The translations under genes and the position numbers were made by a program. From Actinomycetes bacterium (lineage in GTDB: Bacteria > Actinomycetota > Acidimicrobiia > Acidimicrobiales > Palsa-688): a stretch of 14,369 nucleotides of DNA. Positions 1 to 8,762 of this stretch are shown here, in pieces. Each line of letters begins with the position of its first letter. Positions within the stretch are counted from its first letter, which is position 1. Where the stretch lies: positions 1 to 14,369 of the forward strand of contig JAKAZH010000024.1 in NCBI GenBank assembly GCA_021815935.1, written 5' to 3'. The notes under the pieces were generated by a model. That model did not search any database. It saw nothing but the letters and a program-made list of their open reading frames with translations, and was not told the origin of the DNA.

Positions 1-3000
1 CTGACCGTCCAGCGCACGCCGATCTTGGTCGGGTGATGCCCGACCTGCGGGTCGAGGTCGCTCCAGCCGTAGGCGTCGAAGACGGCCCGGTCGATGGCAG
101 CATGGATGTCACGGAGACGCACGACGGCGGGGTCGGCGGCGGTGCGGTCATGGACGTGGTTGTAGGTGGTGGTCAACCCCCACGCCCGGGACAGCATCAG
201 CTCCCGCCGCTCCGCGTCGAGGGACTTGCCGAGGGCTTCGAGCTGCGGACTCGCGGCCGGGCGGGGGAAGGTGTCGAACACGTCCGAAGGTGAGTAGTTG
301 ATGTCAGTCCGCATGGTGGACGAATATCGGATGACCCAAACGTCATGGACGGCCGAAGAAAGAATGGCAAGGGGGGCGAAGTCATCGAAGGCGAAGACAG
401 CGCATTTGTGGGCGAACACCTGGCCTGTTGGCACTCGAACCGGCTTCACGACGTTACTGACGAGGGAGATGGCGAGGACGTGGTCGAGGCCGGCAATTGT
501 CTGGTAAAGCTGCACGCGCCGCTCGCCGTACCACCACCAACGCTGGCGATATGACTCGCGGCGATTGCGCTCCCGCTCGGGCTGAACGAGCCGACGGACC
601 CGGTCGATGGCTTCGGGGTACTTCTCGCAGTGCTCGAGAGGCCAGTCGCCGAAGTTGATGACCCAGCGGCTGGCCGAGCAGTCGGGTCGCCGGTTGAGGT
701 CCTGGCCGATCACATAGGGCTGGACGACTTCGGTGTAGATGGGGTCCTTGGCGATCATGGTGGCAGCGTCTTCGGGTGTGAGCGTGAATCCGAGGCCAAG
801 AATGTTGCTGCCTTGGAACACCTTGCCGTCGTTCTCCGGCAGTCGGTAGGGGCGCCCGTGGACCCGGCCGACGGGTTCCAGGTCGGGACCGATGCTCGGG
901 ACGGGCTCGCCGTCGAGCCAGCGGGTGGCTCTCTCGGCGAGCGGAGCCCGGCTGGCCCAAATGGTGACTATCTCCAGGTTGGCGGATCGGCTCGGCCACT
1001 TGTGGCTGGACTGGCCACGCCGGATGGTAAGGCCGGCGGCTGCCGCTTGGAGAAGGCCGACTTCGAGTGTGTCGCCTTGGACGAGGGTGTTCGTGGCGAT
1101 GTAGCCGAGCTGGCCACGTTGTAAGAGTAGCCGGTTCGCGCGAAGGACGAAGAAGGCAACGAGGTCGGCGCTGCCCCTCCTTTGCTGGCCGTCCCAGCGC
1201 TGCAGCCAGTTGCGGTAGTCGGCGCCGAGATGGCCAGTCTGTTTCTGCCCGCCGAGGAACGGGGGGTTGCCGATGATTGCGTCGAAGCCCGGCTCGTGGG
1301 TGTCGGCGAACACTTCGGGGAAGGCGAGCGGCCAGTGAAGCGGCCTGCGGGGAGCGGTGCCGTCGGGGCGGCCGCGCTGCAGATCGGCGTCGGCTTCTTG
1401 GCGCAGGAGGTGCTCCTCGCCGTGGACGAGGGCGGTGCGAATACGGTCGGATAGAACCAGGAAGCGGGTACGAAGGTCCGCCGGTCTGGCCCTGGCCCAG
1501 GCGAGACCTTCCCCGGTGATCGCGTCGGCGATCGTCACCAGGCGAGCGGTGGTGCGCTCCGCGTCGGCCAGCAGCCGGGCTTTGTGCTCGACGTCGCGGA
1601 TGTTGACTACATCGTGGGCGGTGATACGCCGGCGGATGTCGGCTGCTTCTTGGAGTATCGGCCGGATGTGCTCGGCGATGTCGGTGGAGCGCCGACCTTC
1701 GGGTTCGAGGTGGCCGGCTTCGAGTTGGGCGGCCGAGACGAGCCCGAGGAGGGTGTCGCCGCATCGGAAGCGGTCGTCGAGGAACCCGAATGGTCGTTCG
1801 CGGTCCATGGTGATCAGCCAGAGGGACAGTTTTGCCATCTCGACGGCGAGAGGGTTGACGTCTACGCCATAGAGGCAGCGTTCCGCGACCTGCCGGCGTG
1901 CTTCGAGAAGTACCGGCTCCGCTTCGCTGTCGGAGCGGGCCTGCCCGCCGGTACGGGCGGCGACCGCCCGTGTCGCTTCGGCCCATCCCTCTTGGTGCCA
2001 TGCTTCGAGGAGCCTCTCGGCGAGGTAGCGGCATCCGGCGACGAGGAAAGCGCCCGATCCCATCGCGATATCGGCAACGCGAAGGGCGAGGATGTCAGGC
2101 GACGGACGAAGCCGCCAGGCGGAGCTGTCGGAAGTTTCGAGCGGGCCGGGCCGGTAGACGAGCGGTTCGAGGGTGTTGACCACGACGTCCTCGGCGAGGG
2201 AGCGAGGCGTGTAGTGGGTGCCTGTAGCGACACGGCGGGTGCTCGGCGCGATGTAGCGGGCGCCGATCCCGTACACGACCGGCCGGCCGCGCTCGTCGAG
2301 GCGAAGGGCGGCGCCAAGCAGGGTGAGCGGGGCGAGCCCTGCGGCTTCGGCAGCGGTGGCGGCCCTGTCGGCTGCCGTGACAGTCGTGACATCGAAGGCG
2401 GCGTCGAATGAGCCGCCTACGGCGGCGAGGAGGGCGGCGGTTGCCTCTGTGCGCGGCTCGGTGTCGAGTGCCGCGGCGGCCCTCGGCTTGGTCCAGCCGG
2501 TGCGCTCTACGAGCCAGTCGGTGAGCTGTACCCGGTCCAGGTCGCGCACTGCGGCGAGCGCTTGGCTGACCGGTACTTCGGCGGGGGCTTTCTGCTTCTT
2601 CGGGTCGGCTGCCCTTACGAGGGCGAGGACCGGTTCGGTGGCGGTGCGGACCTCCGTTTCAAGGAGGCCTTCGTAGACGTAGCCGATCTGCTCGACGTCA
2701 AGAGCACGGAAGGTGAGGCGTCGCCTTTCGCCGGCTACGGTTACGTATTGCACGGCGCGAAGCACCCGCAGCACCGTGCGGTCGTCGACGTCGGGGGGTC
2801 TGCTGGCGTCGAGCGGTTCGCCCGGTCGGCGGCCTTCCAGCCACGGGTAGCGGTCCGGGTCGAAGAGGGCTCCGCCGTAGGCGGGGAAATTGAGATCCTC
2901 GTGTTTGACCCCCGAGTGAAGCGCCCTGCTGACGGCGAGCAGGCGATGCCACGCGCCGCTTCGGTGCTCCAAGGCGGCCTCACCGGCGAGGGCGGCCCGG

Positions 3001-4070
3001 TTGTCGAGCTGCTCGACGAGACGTCCGACGCTGTAGGAGGCGATGTAGGTGGCGTCGTCGGAGGGAAGAAGGCGCCGCTCCTCTGCGAAGAGGAGGAACA
3101 CGATTCGCATCATCACCGTGACGGCCCCGTCGTAGAAGTCGTCGTCGCTGACCCCGCCGAGAAGCTGCCGTCCGCTTGACTGGTCGAGGCTGTCGAGGGC
3201 GCCGACGAGAAGTTCGACCGCGGAGCGGACCTGCCTGCCGAGGCTCTCTGTGACCTCCTCTTGGCGGTCGAGGCTCTCGGCGAGCAGTTGGGGCAGCCGG
3301 TTCCTCGGTTCCTCGGCGAGGAACCGGGCGCGCTGCAAGAGAGCGACGAAAGCGCGGAGAGTCTCAGGTTCCTCGCTCCACAGGCTTGCGTCCCATACGC
3401 CCGCGGAGGTTGTGCCCCCTCTGGGCGCCCAAACGACTGCCCACCACCGTCCGTCGGTCACTATGCCGACGGGCACGTCCCTCGCTCGAAGCAGGCGGGC
3501 GAGGCGTTCGACGGGGCTCGCGGTCATGCCTGCGGTGGTCAGCGAAGCGAGCGGATGCGTGCCCCAAGGGCTTTTCATGCCGAGAAGCCGCCACGGTCGA
3601 GCCTCGTTATCGACGTTGCTGTCAGCGTCGGCGGCGGCCTTGTCTGCGTCGGGGTCCTCGCCGTCGGAGGAACCGGGGACGTCGACGGGCTCGCCTTTTT
3701 CCTCCTCCGCGGTCTCGGCGAAGAAGGCGAAGTCTGCTCGCAGGACAACGCCCGGGTGCTCCGCTACCGGTTCGGCCATGGCGGCCGGCAGGTCGGTGGC
3801 GTCGCGTCGATGGCCGGCCCAGTCGAGGGCGTCGGCGAGGACCGCAGCGATGAGCTGCTCACGGGGTCCGCCGCGCTGGGCGAGGGTGTCCTCGGTCAAC
3901 GTCCGCAGTCGGGATCGGATCGCCTCGGGGACGGCGGCCGGTCCGTTGGGCATCGCCCGCTCCGCTACAGGAAGCGTGATCCACGGGCCGCTCGTCTGGA
4001 TGAGATCGAGCCACGACTGACGGCGTCGGGCCTGCTCGGCTTGCCCTCCGGTCGGTGCCCGCCGTCTCAT
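1..4070 (-). CDS. drmMI: DISARM-type N6-adenine DNA methyltransferase DrmMI (3' end beyond window)
   Basis: Minus-strand frame open from ATG 4070 to the left edge: 1356 codons seen, no stop. The product should methylate adenine in host DNA and so mark self in a DISARM defence operon. A motif I (DIAMGSGAFL) lies at residues 667-676 and the catalytic motif IV NPPF at 935-938. Both are typical of Eco57I-like gamma-class N6-adenine methylases. The long N-terminal part includes a DGRWWAVVWAP segment near the region that is nuclease-like in related enzymes, but I see no PD-(D/E)XK triad. After NPPF comes a target-recognition-like region (GQDLNRRPDCSASRWVINF, then a WWWYGERR cluster). The last visible residues, AYGWSDLDPQVGHHPTKIG, resemble the usual extreme C-terminus of this family, so probably only a few dozen codons are missing. 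The ATG overlaps the drmD stop in ATGA, implying translational coupling. Methylase family is near certain; the DISARM assignment is inferred from the drmD partner. A type IIG- or BREX-like methylase is the alternative. Confidence 0.85.
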   Translation of the reverse strand, partial: MRRRAPTGGQAEQARRRQSWLDLIQTSGPWITLPVAERAMPNGPAAVPEAIRSRLRTLTEDTLAQRGGPREQLIAAVLADALDWAGHRRDATDLPAAMAEPVAEHPGVVLRADFAFFAETAEEEKGEPVDVPGSSDGEDPDADKAAADADSNVDNEARPWRLLGMKSPWGTHPLASLTTAGMTASPVERLARLLRARDVPVGIVTDGRWWAVVWAPRGGTTSAGVWDASLWSEEPETLRAFVALLQRARFLAEEPRNRLPQLLAESLDRQEEVTESLGRQVRSAVELLVGALDSLDQSSGRQLLGGVSDDDFYDGAVTVMMRIVFLLFAEERRLLPSDDATYIASYSVGRLVEQLDNRAALAGEAALEHRSGAWHRLLAVSRALHSGVKHEDLNFPAYGGALFDPDRYPWLEGRRPGEPLDASRPPDVDDRTVLRVLRAVQYVTVAGERRRLTFRALDVEQIGYVYEGLLETEVRTATEPVLALVRAADPKKQKAPAEVPVSQALAAVRDLDRVQLTDWLVERTGWTKPRAAAALDTEPRTEATAALLAAVGGSFDAAFDVTTVTAADRAATAAEAAGLAPLTLLGAALRLDERGRPVVYGIGARYIAPSTRRVATGTHYTPRSLAEDVVVNTLEPLVYRPGPLETSDSSAWRLRPSPDILALRVADIAMGSGAFLVAGCRYLAERLLEAWHQEGWAEATRAVAARTGGQARSDSEAEPVLLEARRQVAERCLYGVDVNPLAVEMAKLSLWLITMDRERPFGFLDDRFRCGDTLLGLVSAAQLEAGHLEPEGRRSTDIAEHIRPILQEAADIRRRITAHDVVNIRDVEHKARLLADAERTTARLVTIADAITGEGLAWARARPADLRTRFLVLSDRIRTALVHGEEHLLRQEADADLQRGRPDGTAPRRPLHWPLAFPEVFADTHEPGFDAIIGNPPFLGGQKQTGHLGADYRNWLQRWDGQQRRGSADLVAFFVLRANRLLLQRGQLGYIATNTLVQGDTLEVGLLQAAAAGLTIRRGQSSHKWPSRSANLEIVTIWASRAPLAERATRWLDGEPVPSIGPDLEPVGRVHGRPYRLPENDGKVFQGSNILGLGFTLTPEDAATMIAKDPIYTEVVQPYVIGQDLNRRPDCSASRWVINFGDWPLEHCEKYPEAIDRVRRLVQPERERNRRESYRQRWWWYGERRVQLYQTIAGLDHVLAISLVSNVVKPVRVPTGQVFAHKCAVFAFDDFAPLAILSSAVHDVWVIRYSSTMRTDINYSPSDVFDTFPRPAASPQLEALGKSLDAERRELMLSRAWGLTTTYNHVHDRTAADPAVVRLRDIHAAIDRAVFDAYGWSDLDPQVGHHPTKIGVRWTV
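3297..3327. repeat. 11-bp inverted repeat inside drmMI
   Basis: CCGGTTCCTCG and CGAGGAACCGG flank a 9-base loop that itself repeats GTTCCTCGG, so two alternative hairpins can form. It lies in the coding frame (AEEPRNR region) and probably reflects codon repetition. Confidence 0.7.
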
Positions 4071-7000
4071 CTGGCAGTGCCGGTGGCGCACAAGGCGACG
4101 GCGAAAGGGAACACCAGGTTGCGGGCCCCAGCGAAGCGGCGGGCGACGCTGTCGAGCTCGCGGCGCCGTTCGGTTTCGATGCCGTCGAGGCGTTCCTGCC
4201 AGGCGCGCCTGTCTCGCTCAACCTGCTGGCGTTCTGTGACGTCGAGGTCGTCGAAGCTGAGTTGACGAGCGGTGTTGAAGGCATGGGCTGTGCCGAGCGC
4301 CCTGCGTAAAGTGGCGGCCAGCTGGTCGAACAGGCCCTCGACGCGGGCGGTCTCCTCGGCCTCGCGGCGGGAGAAGTCGCGGGCGAGACCCTCGAACTGC
4401 TGCTCGGCCCGACGCTCCACGTCAGCGGCGAGTCTGGGGGCGACGTCCTCCCATTCTGCGGTCAAGCGCGCTTCGGCTGCGCTGGGCGCCCGGCGGCAGT
4501 TCCCGGGGTCGAGCGCGGCTTCGACGGCGGCGCGGACGTCGCTGTAGCGCTTGGCGTCGAGCTCCACCCGGCGCGACCGGCCCGACGGTGGCAGTTCCCG
4601 GCCGGCCAGTAGCACCTCCTCGTGAAGGCGGGCGCCGTCACCGCCGACGACGACAAGGCGGGCGAAAGCGACGACCAGCAGACCGCCCTCGGTGATCCCC
4701 TCCGGCAGGGCGGCCCTGACAGCAGTCACGCGGTGCAGGGGGACGCGACCGCCCCAGATAGCGCTTCGCAGCAGGCGCGTGCAGTGGGCGACGAGCGGAT
4801 GCCCGAGATGCGCGACGACCACGTCCTCTCGCCCGACGGCGACAGCCGGGTCGAACGCTATCAGCCGCGCCTCGCCGGTGAGCGGGTCGGCGAGCCCGTC
4901 GAGGGTGCGTTCCCATCCCCGGCGAAGCTCGGGGGCGGCGAAAGTAGCGTCGCCTCGGGCTTGCAGCGGGGGTTGCCCGGCGAGGGCGAGGCCCGTCTCG
5001 ACGACCCGCTTGACGTTGGCGGGAGCGACATGCAGCCGGCGGATGCTGTCGTCGAGGTGGCTGCGCAGCCGGGCGGTATCAGCGCCGGCCCGGGCGGCGC
5101 GCAGGTCACGTTCGGCTTGCAGCTGCTGGGCGCTCGGCGGGGCGTCAGATGTCGGGTCGGCGAGGAACGGTCTGCCGAGCATGCGGGCTTCGATAGCGGC
5201 GGCGATGACCGGGTTGACCGCCCCGAGATCGCGCCGCTCGGTGGCGATCTTGGCGGCGACGCGCGACAGGTACTCGAGGTCGGCTGCGTAGGAGCCGGGC
5301 GGGGCGGTCTGCCAGCCGGCGCCGACGAAATGGATCACCTCGACGGGAACGCTCTGGCCGATACGGTCGACGCGGCCGATTCGCTGCTCGAGGCGGTTCG
5401 GGTTGAACGGGATATCGTAGTTGACGATCCGGTGACAGTGGTTCTGTAAGTCGATGCCCTCGCCGGCGGCGTCGGTCGCGAGAAGTATGCGGATCGGGTC
5501 GCGGGACGGATGGGCTTGGAAAGCGTGCTTGGTGCGCTCGCGTTTGGCTTCGTCGGTGCCGCCGTGGATGACGCCGAGGCGTTCGCCTGCCAGGCCGCGG
5601 GCGTAAAGGATGCCTTCGAGCCAGTTGAGAGTGTCGACGTACTCGGTGAAGACGATCACCCGCTCGTCGTTCCATCGTCCTGCAGGACGGCAGATGCTAT
5701 CGAGCTCCGCTACCAGTGCCAAGGCTTTACTGTCAGCCGGCTCGGCGTGGCGCTCGCACCACCCGGCCATGCCTGCAAGGTCGGCCGCCCCGGCGCTGTC
5801 CGTGTCGCCGAGCAGTCCGGCGCTCCGTGCGATAAGGATAGTCTCGTCTTCGTCGGTGTCGCCGGACTCGTTCGCCCAGTCAAGCGCGTCGGTGAGCCAT
5901 GCGGGAACACCACCTGGCGAGCCGGCGCTATCCGACTCGTCAAGGCCTCCGGCTAGACGGTTGAGACTGTCAATGTGGGCGGCGAGGGTGGAGGAGAAAG
6001 CGGCGGGGGATGAGAACAGTCGCTTCTTCAACAGCAGAGTGACAAGGTCCGCGGCGGGCACCCCCGCCCCGCGGCTGCGCCCGCGGCGCGCTGCGCTGTA
6101 ACTGTCGAGTAGCTCGTGGACGGCCTTCTCGTCGCCGGTGTAGTCGACCTCCACCGCCCGAGTGAACCGGTCCGGGAACACCCGCATACCGTCCACGTCG
6201 AGGATCTGATCCTTGAGCCGGCGGATGACCACCTCGTCAACCTGCGCGGGGTCCGGGTCGGTCCCTCGAAGGAAACGCTGCGGGTCGAGCATCTCAAGCA
6301 ACGCCTGCCACGATTCGCTGTAACCGTTGTGCGGGGTAGCGGAAAGAAACAGGCGGTGGCTTGCGTGCTCGCCGACCCTGCGCACCGCGAGGGTCTGCTT
6401 GCTGTCCACGGCGTAGCCGCTCGCGCGTCTCGGCGCGGGCGGGGCGCAGTGGTGCGCCTCGTCGACGATCAAAAGGTCGAAGAAGCCTGGGTAGCGGCTC
6501 TCGGAGTCCAACACCTCGTCAAGGAGGCGCTGCACCCGAGGGGTGCGCAGCCACTGCATGCTGACAATGGTGCGCGGGTAGACGGAGAACGGGTTCGCCT
6601 GCAGCCCATGAGAGCGGCGCAGCTCCTTCAACGCTCCGGCGTCTAGGACCTGGAAGTCCAAACCGAAGCGGGCGCCCATCTCATCCGCCCACTTCGCGGT
6701 AAGCGACGCAGGACAGACCACGAGGATCCGGCGCACCCGGTGACGGAGAATCATCTCCTGAGCAATAAGACCGGCCTCAATCGTCTTGCCCAGCCCAACG
6801 TCATCCGCGATCAACAGATTGACGCGGGGCATCCGCAACGCCCGGACCACCGGCTCAAGCTGATGCTCGGCGATAGTGATACCGGAGCGAAACGGCGCCT
6901 GAAGGGTCGCGGTATCAGCGCTGGCGACTGTCCCCCAGCGGACCGCGTCGAGGAAAGCACCGAGCGTCTCAGGAGCGTCAAAGCCGCCGCCGCTGACGTC

Positions 7001-7264
7001 AGGGAGATGGCTCGACGGCAGAACCTCGCGGCCCGGCTCGACCTCCCACACCACAGTCAACTCCTCGCCGAGATCGTCGTCGCTGACACTCGTGAGAGTC
7101 GCGAGCGTCCGGCCGGGCAGACGAGCAGGAGCGAGCTCGTCGGCTGGCTGGACGCTGCGACTGAGCGCGGACACGACCCACTGCTGGCCCCGGGCACGAA
7201 CCAGCTGACCGACTTCCACCGCAGCCCCCGACGCTGCGCCTGCTTGCACCCTCGTGAACGACAT
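4067..7264 (-). CDS. drmD: SNF2-family helicase DrmD of class 1 DISARM
   Basis: Encodes 1065 aa from ATG 7264; a TTG one codon upstream is also in frame. It is a cytoplasmic superfamily 2 ATPase of the SNF2/RapA-like type. In class 1 DISARM, DrmD is the accessory helicase encoded beside the adenine methylase and is thought to help process or translocate on phage DNA. Motifs in order: Walker A DVGLGKT (155-161), Walker B DEAH (268-271), motif III SATPHNG (308-314), motif IV VFTEY (538-542), motif V ATDAAGEGIDLQ (596-607), motif VI QRIGRVDRIGQ (627-637). All are intact, so the ATPase should be active. The roughly 400 residues after motif VI are rich in Glu and Arg, with a helical, possibly coiled-coil stretch around 930-1040. 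It overlaps the next gene by 4 bp. No clear Shine-Dalgarno precedes the start, and a TAGCGT box ends 7 bases before the ATG, so the message may be leaderless. Helicase call is very secure; the DISARM label is fairly secure. Confidence 0.87.
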   Translation of the reverse strand: MSFTRVQAGAASGAAVEVGQLVRARGQQWVVSALSRSVQPADELAPARLPGRTLATLTSVSDDDLGEELTVVWEVEPGREVLPSSHLPDVSGGGFDAPETLGAFLDAVRWGTVASADTATLQAPFRSGITIAEHQLEPVVRALRMPRVNLLIADDVGLGKTIEAGLIAQEMILRHRVRRILVVCPASLTAKWADEMGARFGLDFQVLDAGALKELRRSHGLQANPFSVYPRTIVSMQWLRTPRVQRLLDEVLDSESRYPGFFDLLIVDEAHHCAPPAPRRASGYAVDSKQTLAVRRVGEHASHRLFLSATPHNGYSESWQALLEMLDPQRFLRGTDPDPAQVDEVVIRRLKDQILDVDGMRVFPDRFTRAVEVDYTGDEKAVHELLDSYSAARRGRSRGAGVPAADLVTLLLKKRLFSSPAAFSSTLAAHIDSLNRLAGGLDESDSAGSPGGVPAWLTDALDWANESGDTDEDETILIARSAGLLGDTDSAGAADLAGMAGWCERHAEPADSKALALVAELDSICRPAGRWNDERVIVFTEYVDTLNWLEGILYARGLAGERLGVIHGGTDEAKRERTKHAFQAHPSRDPIRILLATDAAGEGIDLQNHCHRIVNYDIPFNPNRLEQRIGRVDRIGQSVPVEVIHFVGAGWQTAPPGSYAADLEYLSRVAAKIATERRDLGAVNPVIAAAIEARMLGRPFLADPTSDAPPSAQQLQAERDLRAARAGADTARLRSHLDDSIRRLHVAPANVKRVVETGLALAGQPPLQARGDATFAAPELRRGWERTLDGLADPLTGEARLIAFDPAVAVGREDVVVAHLGHPLVAHCTRLLRSAIWGGRVPLHRVTAVRAALPEGITEGGLLVVAFARLVVVGGDGARLHEEVLLAGRELPPSGRSRRVELDAKRYSDVRAAVEAALDPGNCRRAPSAAEARLTAEWEDVAPRLAADVERRAEQQFEGLARDFSRREAEETARVEGLFDQLAATLRRALGTAHAFNTARQLSFDDLDVTERQQVERDRRAWQERLDGIETERRRELDSVARRFAGARNLVFPFAVALCATGTAR

Positions 7265-7271
7265 CAAGGTA

Positions 7272-7277
7272 ACGCTA
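7272..7277 (-). promoter_or_regulatory. Possible -10 box for a leaderless drmD transcript
   Basis: TAGCGT on the minus strand fits the actinobacterial TANNNT -10 pattern and lies 7 bases before the drmD ATG. That places a transcription start at or next to the start codon. No Shine-Dalgarno is visible there and no good -35 box is present, so this is tentative. Confidence 0.2.
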
Positions 7278-8073
7278 ACCCGTTCGTGGCAGGGCGAAAG
7301 CCGACGAGGAGGTCAATCACGCCAACGATCGCGACTGGATCCGGTGAAGTGATCAGGTGTCAGCATCGTGCCGGAGCCGCAGCTCTGCCCCGCCCCAACT
7401 CCCGCCAGAGCCGCGTGGAGGATCTAGAACCGGGTGTCCAGGCACTGGGGAAACCGCTACTTGGGGCGGCTCGGTCTGGAGAAGCTTCGCGACGCCACCA
7501 CCAACTTGTCCGGGCGGCCCCAGACCACGGCTCGCATCCGTCCCAGTCCGCCAGAGCGGCCGCTCTAAAATCTGGCCAGCGGCAAAGCCATCCACCGAAA
7601 TATTTGCAACTCAAGCCTATCCCCCGCACTCTAGCGGCCACGCATAAACCCAGGGGATTCGGGGAAAGGCGCGACGATCTTATAGTGTCTACCCTCGCTC
7701 GGGCATCTGAAAGAGGCAACCGGAGTAGGACGGAGAACGATGGGAACTCGGAGCTGCCATCGAAGGTCTCCAAACCTGGTACTTCCTGCCTGTCGAGTTT
7801 CGCTGTATCGGAGTTACGGCTTGGTCACGTTGGGCCGGGCTTGGCGATGAGTGGCTCGCCGCGCATCGCTTCAACGTCCAACAGTAGGCTGCCAATTGGT
7901 CAAGCAAAGCTGCTTACATTGGGAGCGGCCCAGGGCCAGCGAGCGGACCTCGGTGGTCGATCACGGTCTTCGAAGGTCGATGGCAAGTTCGACGACCGCG
8001 TAGGAGCCCCAGACACCTATGACATTGAGTCAATTCTCGGCCGCCCTAGAGATAAACAAGCCGCAAGCAAACG
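7278..8073. other. Intergenic region without a convincing gene
   Basis: About 800 bases between drmD and the next plus-strand ORF. No long ORF here has believable composition. Two short plus-strand stretches look more protein-like than their surroundings. One is a 44-codon GTG ORF at 7434-7568, with GGAGG 12 bases upstream. The other, at 7729-7887, contains LQTWYFLPVEFRCIGVTAW but has no start codon. Both could be gene remnants. No tRNA, insertion sequence or CRISPR repeat is visible. TATAGT at 7681-7686 resembles a -10 box but has no matching -35. Confidence 0.4.
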
Positions 8074-8079
8074 TATACT
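8074..8079 (+). promoter_or_regulatory. Possible -10 box for a leaderless transcript of the membrane-protein ORF
   Basis: TATACT is one base off the TATAAT consensus and ends 6 bases before the GTG at 8086, the spacing expected for a leaderless mRNA. No Shine-Dalgarno precedes that GTG. A clear -35 hexamer is not visible at 16-18 bases upstream. Confidence 0.3.
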
Positions 8080-8085
8080 GCGAGC

Positions 8086-8397
8086 GTGGCGGTCAATCAC
8101 ACCATGGGTTTTGGGCTGGGCGGCACTCTAGCGACCGTTGGTGCGCTCCCGTTTGCCCTAGGGATGGCTGAAGTGGCCTCAAAAGCTCAGCGGTGGCAGA
8201 ACGGCTGGATAATTCTTGGTGGGACGCTTTGGTGCATCGCTGCTGTGATCATAGTTGCGACGGGAAGCCACCTGCTTTGGACTGTGTGGCCACGGAGAGG
8301 ACATCCAAATCATGCGTTGTCCTCCAATACAAAGGCGAGGCATCGGAGACGGGCGCCTCTGGAATCACATTCAAGGCAGCCAGCACGAATGCCCTGA
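8086..8397 (+). CDS. Small protein with two membrane segments (probably 5' part of a frame-disrupted gene)
   Basis: 103 aa from GTG 8086. Two hydrophobic segments are clear: about residues 9-27 (GLGGTLATVGALPFALGM) and 43-64 (WIILGGTLWCIAAVIIVATG). From about residue 68 the composition changes to Arg/His/Ser-rich residues typical of an out-of-frame tail. The overlapping ORF in the next frame becomes protein-like at exactly this point. I therefore think the genuine protein runs from this N-terminus into the frame that ends at 8762, after a one-base deletion or a -1 frameshift somewhere around 8270-8300. Base composition is lower in GC than the flanking genes, suggesting separate acquisition. 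The family is not recognised. The start is supported by a TATACT box that would give a leaderless message. Confidence 0.45.
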   Translation: MAVNHTMGFGLGGTLATVGALPFALGMAEVASKAQRWQNGWIILGGTLWCIAAVIIVATGSHLLWTVWPRRGHPNHALSSNTKARHRRRAPLESHSRQPARMP

Positions 8398-8762
8398 ATT
8401 TTCCGCGCATCGAAATCGCGCGCGACTCATTCGGCAATGAGTCAATTCCAATCACTTCGTCTGATAGTAAGCGGTGGGTCAGTACTGGTCACGTCATACG
8501 TCCAGGTTCAATCGTCGAATTTAGGATCCATATGTCCGATCCGAATGGAGATGATGGTCGACTGGAATCACTCACGTCCGGGGGCACGCGTCCAAAGCTC
8601 TCAATCACTGATGATGGATTGATTAAATGGCTCGTCCAAGATCGAGATATCGGCGATCCCACGGAGATACATTTTTATCTCGCTAGCCAACGACCATTCC
8701 ACCGCCACAACTCCTTCGACGATGCTGCATCGTTCACATACAGGGTGCTGCCGCGACAGTGA
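8286..8762 (+). CDS. Hypothetical strand-rich domain (probably 3' part of the same disrupted gene)
   Basis: Open frame giving 158 aa from GTG 8286; the same frame can be opened at GTG 8193 (189 aa), but those extra residues look out of frame. No Shine-Dalgarno precedes either start. The sequence alternates hydrophobic and polar residues (CVVLQYKGEAS, GSIVEFRIHMSDPNGDDG, KLSITDDGLIKWLVQD, TEIHFYLAS), suggesting a beta-sandwich-like fold. Placed after the two membrane segments of the upstream ORF, it could be an extracytoplasmic or cytosolic domain of a two-segment membrane protein of roughly 220 aa. The last codons overlap the next ORF in GTGA. Codons are less GC-rich than in neighbours. I do not recognise the family, and no catalytic motif is evident. 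Confidence 0.45.
   Translation: MATERTSKSCVVLQYKGEASETGASGITFKAASTNALNFPRIEIARDSFGNESIPITSSDSKRWVSTGHVIRPGSIVEFRIHMSDPNGDDGRLESLTSGGTRPKLSITDDGLIKWLVQDRDIGDPTEIHFYLASQRPFHRHNSFDDAASFTYRVLPRQ

Noticed and set aside
454..2034. 526-codon minus-strand ORF
   Set aside because: Extremely Arg/Pro/Ser/His-rich; it is an out-of-frame shadow of the methylase frame, which carries DIAMGSGAFL and NPPF.
7311..8100. GGTCAATCAC at 7311-7320 and 8091-8100, and TGAGTCAATTC recurring near 8026 and 8437, as possible attachment or operator repeats
   Set aside because: Only 10-11 bases, without matching flanks or symmetric placement around any insert; likely chance.
6740..8131. 463-codon plus-strand ORF
   Set aside because: It starts antisense inside drmD over its helicase motifs and runs into non-coding sequence; no family-like motif and poor composition.
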